Shown here one piece after another: positions 1 through 8,393 of a DNA stretch of 64,000 nucleotides. The stretch comes from Phycisphaeraceae bacterium (GTDB lineage Bacteria > Planctomycetota > Phycisphaerae > Phycisphaerales > UBA1924). Within the stretch, counting starts at the first letter, position 1, and each line of letters begins with the position of its first letter. A program made the translations under genes and the position numbers. The notes under the pieces are model-generated. The model searched no databases and was not told the origin of the DNA. It was given only the letters and a program-made list of their open reading frames with translations. The DNA lies in assembly GCA_015200025.1 (NCBI GenBank), contig CP054186.1:1240001-1304000 (forward strand), read 5' to 3'.

Positions 1-2
1 TG

Positions 3-449
3 GGCATCCCGGACGGCGGAGGGGCGGGCAAGATCAACGTCACCCCGCTGATCGACGTGGTGATGGTCCTGATCGTGTTCTATCTCATTGTCGGGCGTCT
101 GGCGACGGATCAGGGACGGCGGGTCGTGCCCCCGGCGACGGCGGTCGGTGACGCGTCGGCCCAGGGCGGGGTGGTGATCCACGCGGCCCGGGCCGGGGAC
201 GGGTCGGCCGAGTACCGCGTGGGGTCGGAGGTGGTGCCGGCCTCGTCGCTCGCGTCGGTGATCCGGGGCGTGTCGCCGGGCGGGAGTGTGCCGGTCTCGG
301 TCCGCGCGGACCGGGCGCTGACGTACGCGGAGGTCGCTCCGGCGCTGGAGGCCTGCCGGGAGGCGGGGCTGACGGGGGTGCGGCTGGTGGCGCAGCGCGA
401 GAGCGGGGGCGGCGTGGGGAGTGGCCGGGGCGTGGAGGGGGCGCGATGA
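3..449 (+). CDS. exbD: ExbD/TolR-family biopolymer transport protein (5' partial)
   Basis: The gene enters from outside the window; the reading frame is open from base 3. Near the visible N-terminus INVTPLIDVVMVLIVFYLI is the hallmark of ExbD/TolR: a short cytoplasmic stretch and one transmembrane helix carrying the Asp that takes part in proton-driven energisation with an ExbB/TolQ (MotA-like) partner, here presumably upstream. The rest is the periplasmic domain, which ends in a Gly/Arg-rich tail. The stop overlaps the start of the next exbD in an ATGA junction, so the two are translationally coupled. The substrate (TonB receptor, Tol-Pal or gliding-type machinery) cannot be told from sequence. 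Confidence 0.8.
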   Translation, partial: GIPDGGGAGKINVTPLIDVVMVLIVFYLIVGRLATDQGRRVVPPATAVGDASAQGGVVIHAARAGDGSAEYRVGSEVVPASSLASVIRGVSPGGSVPVSVRADRALTYAEVAPALEACREAGLTGVRLVAQRESGGGVGSGRGVEGAR

Positions 450-952
450 AGGGCGGGTTCCGTCGGCGCAACGCGATGGCCCTGCACGGGATGCACTACG
501 GGCCCAACATGACGCCGATGGTGGACGTGGTGCTGGTGATCCTGATCTTTTTCATGGCGAGCGCGTCGGTGATGGGGGCCGAGTGGTTGCTGAACACGGC
601 GTTGCCCACGCGTCGGGCGGGCGGGTCGGCGGGCCGCGAGGGGGCGGCGCTGCGGCTCGAGCTCACGGCGGTCAACGGGGAAGCGCGGGTCGGGGCGTCG
701 GTCAAAGGGCGCGTCGCCCGGCCCGGGGGGGCGGAGGTCGAGACGCTCGGGGCGATGGACCTGGCGGGGGCGGTGGCGCTGGTATCGAGTGTGGCACGCG
801 AGGTCGGCCCCCCCTCGCTGACGGTGACGATCGTCCCCTCCGGGGCCGCGTCGTGGGAGTGGGTGGTGAGGCTGCACGAGGCGTGCCACGCGGCCGGGGT
901 TACGCGCGTGTGCGTCGCGGGGGCGGAGGATCGCGCGGGGCCGGGCGGGTGA
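446..952 (+). CDS. exbD: ExbD/TolR-family protein, second copy
   Basis: A 168-residue protein. Residues about 25-45 (MTPMVDVVLVILIFFMASAS) form the ExbD transmembrane helix with the conserved Asp (VDVV), followed by a periplasmic domain of about 110 residues. Tandem exbD pairs with a MotA/TolQ/ExbB gene are common in planctomycetes and proteobacteria and are thought to form one heteromeric proton-driven complex; that is family knowledge, and the channel partner is not in this window. The start overlaps the previous stop by four bases. The last 53 bases overlap the 3' end of the convergent Fur-family gene. Confidence 0.8.
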   Translation: MKGGFRRRNAMALHGMHYGPNMTPMVDVVLVILIFFMASASVMGAEWLLNTALPTRRAGGSAGREGAALRLELTAVNGEARVGASVKGRVARPGGAEVETLGAMDLAGAVALVSSVAREVGPPSLTVTIVPSGAASWEWVVRLHEACHAAGVTRVCVAGAEDRAGPGG

Positions 953-1424
953 CCCGCTCGGGCTCGGCGTACACGCAGAAACTGTGCCCCCGGGCGGTCA
1001 GCCCGTGCTCGCGGCAGAGCCGATCGCGCAGGGCGGCCAGCTCGGGGACCTCGACGGGGATCACGCGGTCTTCCCCGATGACCACGATCAGGTCGTGCGG
1101 CTCACGCCCCCAGACCAGTTGGTAGCGGGCCTGGTCATCGCCCAGGTTCACCCGGCGGATGATCCCGGCGTCCTGGAGAAGGCGCAGCGTCCGGTAGACC
1201 GTCGCCTTGGACACCCGGAACCCCGTCGACTTGAGGCGGCGCTGGAGCTCCTCGGCCTCGAACAGCCCGTCCCGGCGGAGGATCGCGTCGAGCACCTGCG
1301 CCCGCTCGGGCGTGTACTTCTGGCCGAGTTTCTTCAGGCTCCGCCGGAACACCGCGCAGAGCGGCTCGAAGACGAGGATCTCGTCGTCCGGGGCGATCGT
1401 CGCGGCGTTGCGGTCGGCGTCCAC
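900..1424 (-). CDS. Fur-family transcriptional regulator
   Basis: A 174-residue protein. Residues about 28-95 are the Fur winged helix, with SLKKLGQKYTPERAQVLDAI and SKATVYRTLRLLQDAGII (recognition helix and wing). The dimerisation domain follows (GREPHDLIVVIGEDRVI, then HGLTARGHSFCVYAEPE). The usual histidine cluster reads EPHDL, and neither CxxC zinc knuckle is present, so metal sensing may differ from classical Fur/Zur/PerR. The start is a GTG with no Shine-Dalgarno; a TAGGAT box lies 5 nt upstream, so the message may be leaderless. It is divergent from the membrane-protein gene at 1459 across a 34-bp gap holding an inverted repeat. Which metal or peroxide signal it reads is unknown. Confidence 0.8.
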   Translation of the reverse strand: MDADRNAATIAPDDEILVFEPLCAVFRRSLKKLGQKYTPERAQVLDAILRRDGLFEAEELQRRLKSTGFRVSKATVYRTLRLLQDAGIIRRVNLGDDQARYQLVWGREPHDLIVVIGEDRVIPVEVPELAALRDRLCREHGLTARGHSFCVYAEPERVTRPAPRDPPPPRRTRA

Positions 1425-1425
1425 T

Positions 1426-1438
1426 CACTATCCTAGTG
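1426..1438. promoter_or_regulatory. Inverted repeat over divergent -10 boxes (possible Fur-type operator)
   Basis: CACTA-TCC-TAGTG is a 5-bp inverted repeat with a 3-bp spacer. It covers the minus-strand TAGGAT box of the Fur-family gene (1430-1435) and a plus-strand TATCCT box (1429-1434) that lies 24 nt before the start of the GT-C membrane protein. A repressor bound here would block both directions, so autoregulation by the adjacent Fur-like protein is a reasonable inference. The repeat is short, and its match to any known Fur box is not established. Confidence 0.4.
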
Positions 1439-1458
1439 GTCCCCGCCGCGGGGTGTTC

Positions 1459-3717
1459 ATGGACGCACGCACCGGACAACCCGCCCGCGGATCCTCGATC
1501 GGGTCGACCCCGATCCCCGTGATCGGGATCGCCCTGCTCGCGTTCACGCTCCTGGCGGCGTCGGGCGCGGGGGGGTTCCGGTTCGAGGCGGCCAGTTGGT
1601 CGCTCGCCGCGCTGGCCAACGCGGCGTGGGCGCCGGCGGTGTGCCTCGCGGGGGCGGTCGGGCTGGGGAGGCTCGTCAGGCCGATCTTCGCCCGATCGGC
1701 GCAGGCCTGGCCTCTGCAGGTCGGCGCGGGCCTCGCGCTCCACCTGACGGCGTGCCACCTGCTCGGGCAGCTCGGGCTGATCTCGGGCCCGATCGGGACC
1801 GCGTCGGCGGTGACCCTCAACGCGGTGGGGATCTTCCTGCTCCTCCAGCAATGGAGCCACGCGAGCGAGGAGACGCCCCGGGGGGACGGATCGTCGCGGC
1901 TTTCGTGGAAGCCCGGGGCGGCGGCCTACCTCGCGGCGGTGCCCCTCGCGGTGCTCGCGCTCGCGTCGGCCCAGCCGCCGGGTCTCTTGTGGGACAGCGA
2001 GTTCGGCGGGTTCGATTCGCTGAGTTATCACCTCCAGTTGCCGCAGGAGTGGTTCGCGATGGGGCGGATCGCCCCGCTCGACCACAACGTGTACTCGTAC
2101 CTCCCGTCGTACATGGAGTCGGCGTTCGTCCACCTCGCGGCTTTGACGCGTGCGTCCGCGCCCGGGTCGGTGGGCGAGGAGGCCTTCGGGCTGCTGAGCG
2201 GGGGCGGGTGGAGGCTCTTGTCGTGCCAGGCGCTGCACGCGGGGTACGCGGTGCTGGGGGCGTGGGCGGCGGCGAAGGCCGCCGGGTCGTTGTTGAGCGG
2301 GACGGCCATCGGATCGTCGGCCGGTCGGTGGGCGTGGGCGGCGACCATCGCGACGCCCTGGGTGCTCGTCGTCGGGTCGCTGTCGTACAACGAGATGGGC
2401 GTGGTCGCGCTGGGCGCGCTGGCGATGGTGGCGGCGGCGGACCCGGCCCTCGCGGTGTGGCGCCGAACGACGCTGGCCGGGCTGATGGTCGGCGTGGCGT
2501 GCGGGGTCAAGCCCACGGCGATCCTGATGGTCGCGCCGGCGGTCGCGGTCGTGCTGCTGTCGGGCCTGCCCAGGCCCGCCGCGGGATGGTCGGGCCGGGC
2601 CCTTTCGCGGGTGGCGCTGAGCCTCGTGCCCGGGGGCGTGGTCGGGGGGGCGGCGCTCGTACCCTGGTTGGTCCGGAACTGGTCGGCGTGCGGGAATCCG
2701 GTGTTCCCGTACGCGGCGGGGTGGTTCGGGACGGGGCATTGGGACCCCGAGCAGGTCGAGCGGTACCGGGCGGGTCACGCGTTCGAGGGCGGGCTGGTCG
2801 AGCGGCTCGCCGTCGCGCTGGGGGCGGAGCGAGGGGTGTTGCACGCGCAGTGGGGGCTGCTGGTGCCGATGGCGGTGTTGGGCGTGGTGCTGCTCGTCCG
2901 CGCTCGGGAGACGCGGCGGTCGGGGGTCGTGCTCGGCGCGGCGGCGCTTGCGTCGCTGGCGGGATGGTTCATGTTCACGCACGTGCAATCGCGGTTCGTG
3001 CTGGGGGCGTTGCCGGTGCTGGGTGTGGCGGCGGGGTGCGTGCCGGCGCTGGCGTGGGCGGGCGGTCGCCGAGGGGCGGCGGCGGCGGCGACGCTGGCGC
3101 TCGCAGCGCAATCGGTGTGGTGCGCGGCGGTGTTTATGCACCAGGCGGGCCGGGGACCGACGGCCCTCGCGGGGATCAAACCCTCGGAGCTCTCGGGCGC
3201 GGGGCTCCGGAGGGCGTTGGAGGCTTCGCCGGCGGCGGAGCGGATGTCGTTCTTCGCGGGGGCGGACCCGACGAGGTACATCAACCTCGGGCTGCCGGCG
3301 GGGAGCGTGGTGTATCTGCTGGGCGACTCGACGCCGCTGTATTTCACGGTCCCGGTGGTGTACCACACGACGTGGGACGCCTCGCCCATGGGCGGGGTGA
3401 TGCGGGCGTCGCCGGGCACGCCGCGGGAGATGGGCGGCGGGTGGCTCTCGGCGCTTCGGGCCCGCGGGGTGACGCACGTGCTGGTGAACTACGGGGAACT
3501 GGCGAGGCTCGAACGGAGCGGGTGGTACGACCCGATGGTGACGCCCGGGGTGGTGTGGGAGGTCATGAACGGGTGGGCCGCGACGGTGAAGGCGTGGGGC
3601 GCGGGGGGGGGGAGTGGGGCGGGGTCGCCGCCGCGGCAGGTGCTGTACCGGATCGACGGGGTCGGGGCGGACCGCCCGGCGCTGGTCGGCGTGGGCGCGG
3701 CCGGGGGTGGCGCGTGA
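1459..3717 (+). CDS. Polytopic membrane protein, GT-C glycosyltransferase-like
   Basis: A 752-residue protein with many hydrophobic segments. Around residues 186-198 is DSLSYHLQLPQEW, followed by GRIAPLDHNVYSYLPSYMES; an Asp/His loop after the first helices and a downstream P..E pattern recall GT-C enzymes that use polyprenyl-phosphate sugars. The C-terminal 150 residues look soluble and extracytoplasmic. ATG at 1459 is chosen because it precedes the first hydrophobic segment and follows the divergent promoter. The stop overlaps the GTG of the next gene, so the two are coupled. A role in cell-surface glycan assembly is inferred; substrate and reaction are unknown. Confidence 0.6.
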   Translation: MDARTGQPARGSSIGSTPIPVIGIALLAFTLLAASGAGGFRFEAASWSLAALANAAWAPAVCLAGAVGLGRLVRPIFARSAQAWPLQVGAGLALHLTACHLLGQLGLISGPIGTASAVTLNAVGIFLLLQQWSHASEETPRGDGSSRLSWKPGAAAYLAAVPLAVLALASAQPPGLLWDSEFGGFDSLSYHLQLPQEWFAMGRIAPLDHNVYSYLPSYMESAFVHLAALTRASAPGSVGEEAFGLLSGGGWRLLSCQALHAGYAVLGAWAAAKAAGSLLSGTAIGSSAGRWAWAATIATPWVLVVGSLSYNEMGVVALGALAMVAAADPALAVWRRTTLAGLMVGVACGVKPTAILMVAPAVAVVLLSGLPRPAAGWSGRALSRVALSLVPGGVVGGAALVPWLVRNWSACGNPVFPYAAGWFGTGHWDPEQVERYRAGHAFEGGLVERLAVALGAERGVLHAQWGLLVPMAVLGVVLLVRARETRRSGVVLGAAALASLAGWFMFTHVQSRFVLGALPVLGVAAGCVPALAWAGGRRGAAAAATLALAAQSVWCAAVFMHQAGRGPTALAGIKPSELSGAGLRRALEASPAAERMSFFAGADPTRYINLGLPAGSVVYLLGDSTPLYFTVPVVYHTTWDASPMGGVMRASPGTPREMGGGWLSALRARGVTHVLVNYGELARLERSGWYDPMVTPGVVWEVMNGWAATVKAWGAGGGSGAGSPPRQVLYRIDGVGADRPALVGVGAAGGGA

Positions 3718-4769
3718 GCGGTCGTTCGGTCCGGGCCAAGCGGTTGATGTCGGCGGGGATGCAGGCCGCGGCGTTCGTGCTGTGCGTGGGGCTGCTGGCG
3801 TGGTGCGTGCGTGGGGCGTTCAGCGAGTCGAACCGGGCGCAGTGGTCGCGGCTCCGGGACGCCGACGCGTGGACGGTGGCGGCGGTGCTCGGGCTGACGG
3901 GGGCGACGCTCGCGATCAACGGTCTGATTTTCTGGGCGACGATCAGGCCGGTGCGTCGGCTGGGGATCGTGGACCTGCAGGCGACCAACGCGGTGGGGAC
4001 GCTGCTGGCGTTGGCGCCGTTCAAGGTGAGCATCCTGTTCCGGGTGCTGGTGCACGTGCGGCGTGACCGCGTCCCGCTGGTGACGGTGGGGGCGTGGTTC
4101 GTGGCGGTGACGATCGGGATCTCGGCGGCGACGAACCCGGTGTTCTTCACGTCGCTGGCGAGGCCGACGGTCGACGGGTGGTGGGTGCTGATCGTGGCGG
4201 CGGGGCTGGTGGTCTCGCACGCGGCGGTGTGCGGGCTGGCGCGGGTCTTCGCGGGGGAGCGCGGGTTGGCCCGCCTCCGGAGGGTGGCGGCGTGGGTGTT
4301 GCCCGGACGGCTCAAGACACTGGCGGCGGGCGAGGCGGTGTCGAAGGCCGCGGCCGGGTTTGATATGGCGGCGCACCCGTGGTGGCTGGCGGCGCAGATG
4401 GGGCTGCGGGTGCTGGACCTGATGGTGCTGGGGGTCAGGCTGTGGCTGTGCGCGAGGATCGTGGGCGTGGAGGTGTCGTTCGGCGGGGCGATCGTGTACG
4501 GGGCGTTCCACTTCGCCATCGGGGCGCTCAGCCCGGCGGGGGCGCTGGGCGCCCGCGAGGGCCTGACGGCGATCGTCGCGTCGAGGATGCAGGGCTTCAG
4601 CCCCGAGTCCTTCGCGGTCGTCATGCTGCTCCTGCTGGCGTCGGAGGCGCTGGTGGTGGTCCCGGCGGCGCTGGCCGGGGTGCTGAGGCTGCGCCCGGAC
4701 CGGCTGTTGCGGGGCTGGCGCGGGCACGCCGCGGGGAAGGATGGGGCGACGCCGGGTCGGTCTACTTAG
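3714..4769 (+). CDS. UPF0104 / lysylphosphatidylglycerol-synthase-type membrane protein
   Basis: A 351-residue protein with about eight hydrophobic segments. Near the C-terminus, AIGALSPAGALGAREGLTAI matches the conserved G..G.RE signature of the UPF0104 / LPG-synthase transmembrane family (flippase-like proteins). The start is a GTG overlapping the upstream stop (GTGA), so it is co-expressed with the GT-C-like gene, a pairing that suggests lipid-linked sugar or lipid translocation. The 3' end overlaps the convergent GH56-like gene by eight bases. No lysyl-transferase domain is attached, so lysylation of lipids is not implied. Confidence 0.65.
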   Translation: MSGRSVRAKRLMSAGMQAAAFVLCVGLLAWCVRGAFSESNRAQWSRLRDADAWTVAAVLGLTGATLAINGLIFWATIRPVRRLGIVDLQATNAVGTLLALAPFKVSILFRVLVHVRRDRVPLVTVGAWFVAVTIGISAATNPVFFTSLARPTVDGWWVLIVAAGLVVSHAAVCGLARVFAGERGLARLRRVAAWVLPGRLKTLAAGEAVSKAAAGFDMAAHPWWLAAQMGLRVLDLMVLGVRLWLCARIVGVEVSFGGAIVYGAFHFAIGALSPAGALGAREGLTAIVASRMQGFSPESFAVVMLLLLASEALVVVPAALAGVLRLRPDRLLRGWRGHAAGKDGATPGRST

Positions 4770-6177
4770 GGCAGGCGACGTGTCGGATGTGGGGCGCCCA
4801 CTGCTCGCGGAAGAACGGCTCGACCTCGTGGGGTTCGTCGAGCCAGTTGTGAGGGTAACTCGGGCCCGCGCGGCCGAAGTGGCCCCAGATCGCGACGCCG
4901 TCGGCCCCGAACTGCCAGGGCAGGCGGAGCTGGTGAGCGACGTTCCAGTCGTTGACGAACAGGTCGCCCTGGATGTCGGGGCTGCAGTTGCCCGAGGAGG
5001 CGCGGTAGTGCCACCAGGCGACGGCGATGACCGGGACGTTGGGGCGGCAGAAGCGGTCTCGGACGCGGACGGACTCGCCGATGAGCGACGAGAAGAACGC
5101 GGAGTTCTGCCCGGGGGTGTTGGTGTAATCCGGGCAGGGGCTCGTCGCGCGGTCGGTGGTGGTCCACATGAGCTGGTAGACCGAGGGCATGAGCACGTCG
5201 ATCTCGGCCCAGAGCGGGGCGAGCTGGTCGTTGATGGCGGACTTCTCCGCGTCGTAGGTGGGCCACCAGTTGAAGGGCGTGCCGTAGAACCCGTACTTGG
5301 CGGTGGGCATGACGGCGCGGGTGTAGCGGAGGGTCTCGACGAAGTAGTGGATGCCGAAGGCGTTGTACGACACCCGGCAGAACTCCGACTGCTGCTCGGG
5401 CGAGAGGTCGTACCACCCGAGCGTGCCGGCCGGGGGGGTGTACCCGGTCCGTTCGATGAAGAGGGGGTCGTACCGGATGCCGTTGATGGCTTCGAGCATC
5501 GCGCGCCAGCCGTCGCGCTGGGGCTGGACGCCCCAGGTGAACTCCCACAACGGGGGGACGGCCTCGAGATCGAGGCACAGGAGCCCCGAGAACCCCGCCG
5601 TCACGCGGTTGTTGAAGGCCACGTGCGCGGTGGCCTGGTGCTCGGCCATCCAGGCGTCGTGATTGCTCGACCAGTGGGTGTAGGTCCCGTTCGCGGAACG
5701 GAAGAGGAGGTAGAGCCCGGCCTCGAGGTGCTCGCCGTTGGGGCCCAGACGCATCGGGATCTTGGGGTAGTCCTGCTCGTAGATAATGGCGCAATCGCGG
5801 CTGATGGGGATCCCCGAGAGGTTGACGAGGGTGTCCATGGGCTGGTTGCCCTGGAGCCCGGTGGAGACGAGCCAGTAGTACGTGAAGTTGGTCTTGGCCC
5901 GGGATTCAACGAACGCGCTGTAATCGGCGAGGTCGACGGTGTTGTCGAGGTTGAGGTCGGCGGCGGAGCGCCGGGCCGCGTAGTCGTCCATGAACGAGAG
6001 CGAGTCGGCGAAGTTGGCGACGCAATCGCGGTTGTAATCGGGCTGGGCGAGAGCCCCCGGGGTGAACCACGAGGCGACCGCGGCCGCCACGAGAGCAAAC
6101 CCGGCGCGGACCGGTCGCGCGTCGTGTGTTGACAGACCCGAGGCGACCCGTGGGCCGCCGTACCGAGCGTTTCGCAT
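4762..6177 (-). CDS. Secreted hyaluronidase-like protein (GH56-like) with N-terminal dockerin-like domain
   Basis: A 471-residue protein. A signal peptide (ending near ALAQ) is followed at residues about 44-86 by two EF-hand-like loops, DYNRDCVANFAD and DLNLDNTVDLAD, a type I dockerin pattern. The remainder follows glycoside hydrolase family 56 in order: a Tyr/Glu strand (IIYEQDYPKIP), the catalytic-type D-x-E in LLCLDLEAVPPLW (about residues 201-203), YGFYGTPFNWW (about 294), LMPSVYQ, a PVIAVAWW strand, FGADGVAIWG, and a final QWAPHIRHVAC. In GH56 the D-x-E Glu is the acid and the substrate acetamido group the nucleophile. GH56 is best known from animals and venoms, so substrate (hyaluronan, chondroitin or another N-acetylhexosamine polymer) is uncertain. 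ATG at 6177 has GAGAG upstream. Confidence 0.6.
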   Translation of the reverse strand: MRNARYGGPRVASGLSTHDARPVRAGFALVAAAVASWFTPGALAQPDYNRDCVANFADSLSFMDDYAARRSAADLNLDNTVDLADYSAFVESRAKTNFTYYWLVSTGLQGNQPMDTLVNLSGIPISRDCAIIYEQDYPKIPMRLGPNGEHLEAGLYLLFRSANGTYTHWSSNHDAWMAEHQATAHVAFNNRVTAGFSGLLCLDLEAVPPLWEFTWGVQPQRDGWRAMLEAINGIRYDPLFIERTGYTPPAGTLGWYDLSPEQQSEFCRVSYNAFGIHYFVETLRYTRAVMPTAKYGFYGTPFNWWPTYDAEKSAINDQLAPLWAEIDVLMPSVYQLMWTTTDRATSPCPDYTNTPGQNSAFFSSLIGESVRVRDRFCRPNVPVIAVAWWHYRASSGNCSPDIQGDLFVNDWNVAHQLRLPWQFGADGVAIWGHFGRAGPSYPHNWLDEPHEVEPFFREQWAPHIRHVACPK

Positions 6178-6206
6178 GTGGATCACTCTCTCAAGACGCC
6201 GGGAGA

Positions 6207-6235
6207 ACATTACCAGACGTTGAGCGGGGGTGCAA
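6207..6235 (-). promoter_or_regulatory. Sigma-70-type promoter of the GH56-like gene
   Basis: Read on the minus strand, TTGCAC (6230-6235) and TAATGT (6207-6212) are separated by exactly 17 bp. This is a good vegetative promoter, with a predicted start near base 6200 and a leader of about 25 nt before the ATG at 6177. It shows that this organism can use -35/-10 promoters as well as the TANNNT-only sites found elsewhere in the window. Confidence 0.6.
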
Positions 6236-6331
6236 GGGGGAAATGACCCAACTCCCGGAGAGTCCGGGGGGGCGTAGCACCTCGCGGGGTCTATTTGGTC
6301 TTTGGGAGGATCGACCCGATCGCCCGGGAGA

Positions 6332-8335
6332 TCAATGGGCGGCCTCGGTGACGCGGAGGACTTCCTGGACGGACGTGACGCCCTGAGCGACCTTACGCAT
6401 CCCGTCCTGTCGGAGGGAGACCATGCCCCGCTCGACGCACATGCGGCGGAACTCGGCGACGTTGGGGTTTCGGGCGACGATGTCGCGGAGGTGGTCGTCG
6501 ACCACCAGGAGCTCATAGATACCCACTCGCCCCGAGTACCCGGTGTTGCGGCACTTGTCGCATCCCTTGGCGATCCAGAGCTCGTCGGCGTCGAAGGAGT
6601 TCATGGCGAGGTACTCGGCCATCTCTTCGGAGGGTTTCTCGGTCTGCTTGCAGTGGGTGCAGAGCCGGCGGATGAGCCGCTGGGCGAGGACGGCGTTGAC
6701 GGCGGCGCCGACAAGGAAGGGCTCGAGCCCGATGTTGACCAGTCGGGTGATGCTCGACGGGGCGTCGTTGGTGTGCAGGGTGCTGAGCACGAGGTGCCCG
6801 GTGAGGGCGGCCTGGACGGCGATCATCGCGGTCTCGTGGTCGCGGATCTCGCCCAGCATGATCACGTCGGGGTCCTGACGCAGCAGGGACCGCAGCGCCA
6901 CCGCGAAGGTCATCCCGATCTTCTCGTGCGTCTGGGTCTGCGTGATCCCGTCGAGGTGGTACTCGACGGGGTCCTCGACGGTCGAGATGTTCATGGAGTT
7001 CTTGTCGAGCTGTCGGATGCTGGCGTAGAGGGTGGTGGTTTTCCCCGAGCCGGTCGGGCCGGTGACCAGGACGATCCCGTGGGGCGATTCGACCTGTTTC
7101 TTCCAGATCTGAAGGGTGTTCTCGTCGAAGCCGAGCTGGTCGAGCTCGACGTTGATGGACCGGGTGTCGAGGATGCGCATGACCGTCTTCTCGCCCGCGG
7201 GCGTGGGGAGGGTGGACATGCGGAGGTCGAGCTTGCGCCCGCCGACCTGGCAGCGGATGCGGCCGTCCTGGGGGAGGCGGCGTTCCGAGATGTCGAGGTT
7301 GGCCATGATCTTGAGGCGGCTCGTGATCGCCGGGGCCATCCCGGCCGGGGGGTTGAGCATCTCGTAGAGCTCCCCGTCGATGCGGAAGCGGACCTTGAGC
7401 TTTTTCTCCGCGGGCTCGATGTGGATGTCGCTGGCGCCTTCCTTCGACGCCATCTGGATGATGTGGTTGACGATCTTGATGACCGGGGACCCGGCGGCCT
7501 CGGCCTGGAGGTCGACCGCCTCCTGCGTGCCCTTCTCGACCTGGACGTCACCCTCCTCGACGTCGGCGAGGATTTGGTTGACGTCCTCGGCGGCGGCGGA
7601 CTCGTCCTTGCCCGTCACGATCTCCAGCGCGGCGCGCACGTCGAACGACGTGACGAGCACCAGCTTGCACGGGACGCCCAGCCTCGCGCGGATCTCGTCG
7701 AGCACGAACGCGTCGTCCGGGCGTGTCGCGCCGATGACCACCCGCGACCCGTCGTGCCGGAGCGGGACGACCAGGTGCTGCTTGCAGAACTCAACGGTCA
7801 GCCTCTGCAGGAGCATCCCGTCGAACCCGCCGTCGAGGCCTTTCTCGAGGTCGACCTTCTCGAACGGGATGTTGTGCCACGCCGCCACCGCGGGCTGGAG
7901 CGTGTTCTCGTCGACGCCCTGCTCGACCAGCACGTCGGTGAGCCGACGCCCGGGCGACTGTCGGAGGATCTGCTGCGCGGTGGTGATCTTGTCCGCGGCG
8001 ACCACCCCGCGCTCGAGCAGGAACCCCGGGAGGTCGCTGGTGGCCCCCTGATCCCCCGAGGCATCGGGCTGGTACACGTCCGACAGGGCGGCGCCGACGG
8101 CCGACGGCGGGGCGGGCCTGGGCGGCGCGGGCACCGCGGGATCCTGGGACGCTCGCGCGGGGTGACCCTGGGTATCGACGGGGGTGAAGACCTGGTTGGC
8201 GGGCACGGCCGGGAGCGGGCTGAAGCTCGACTCGGCGCGGTCGACGCGGTGCTTGCGCGCGGGGGACTTGTCGGGGGCGGATTCATCGCCCATCCCGAGG
8301 CCCTTGAGGATGTCGTCGACGTTGTACTTGGCCAC
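6332..8335 (-). CDS. pilB: Type IV pilus / type II secretion assembly ATPase PilB (GspE family)
   Basis: A 667-residue protein. An N-terminal GspE/MshEN-type domain (about residues 90-250) is followed by the AAA+ core: Walker A GPTGSGKTT near residue 428, an Asp box, Walker B with LGEIRDHET, and a His box STLHTND. A tetracysteine zinc motif near residues 558-595 (CTHC and CDKC, about 34 residues apart) is typical of extension ATPases rather than the retraction ATPase PilT. It powers pilin polymerisation at the inner membrane. The start is a GTG with GGAG upstream. It is last in a minus-strand pilM-N-O-P-like-B series. Confidence 0.92.
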   Translation of the reverse strand: MAKYNVDDILKGLGMGDESAPDKSPARKHRVDRAESSFSPLPAVPANQVFTPVDTQGHPARASQDPAVPAPPRPAPPSAVGAALSDVYQPDASGDQGATSDLPGFLLERGVVAADKITTAQQILRQSPGRRLTDVLVEQGVDENTLQPAVAAWHNIPFEKVDLEKGLDGGFDGMLLQRLTVEFCKQHLVVPLRHDGSRVVIGATRPDDAFVLDEIRARLGVPCKLVLVTSFDVRAALEIVTGKDESAAAEDVNQILADVEEGDVQVEKGTQEAVDLQAEAAGSPVIKIVNHIIQMASKEGASDIHIEPAEKKLKVRFRIDGELYEMLNPPAGMAPAITSRLKIMANLDISERRLPQDGRIRCQVGGRKLDLRMSTLPTPAGEKTVMRILDTRSINVELDQLGFDENTLQIWKKQVESPHGIVLVTGPTGSGKTTTLYASIRQLDKNSMNISTVEDPVEYHLDGITQTQTHEKIGMTFAVALRSLLRQDPDVIMLGEIRDHETAMIAVQAALTGHLVLSTLHTNDAPSSITRLVNIGLEPFLVGAAVNAVLAQRLIRRLCTHCKQTEKPSEEMAEYLAMNSFDADELWIAKGCDKCRNTGYSGRVGIYELLVVDDHLRDIVARNPNVAEFRRMCVERGMVSLRQDGMRKVAQGVTSVQEVLRVTEAAH

Positions 8336-8393
8336 CTCGTGCTCCGGGGGTCGTGCGCGGCGGGGGGTTGGGAGTGGGGGGAGTGGGGCGGGG

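Noticed and set aside
1135..3477. 780-residue open frame on the minus strand opposite the GT-C-like gene
   Set aside because: Composition is almost only Arg, Pro, His and Ala with no motif, as expected for an antisense frame in GC-rich DNA; the plus-strand frame has transmembrane segments and good start and stop context.
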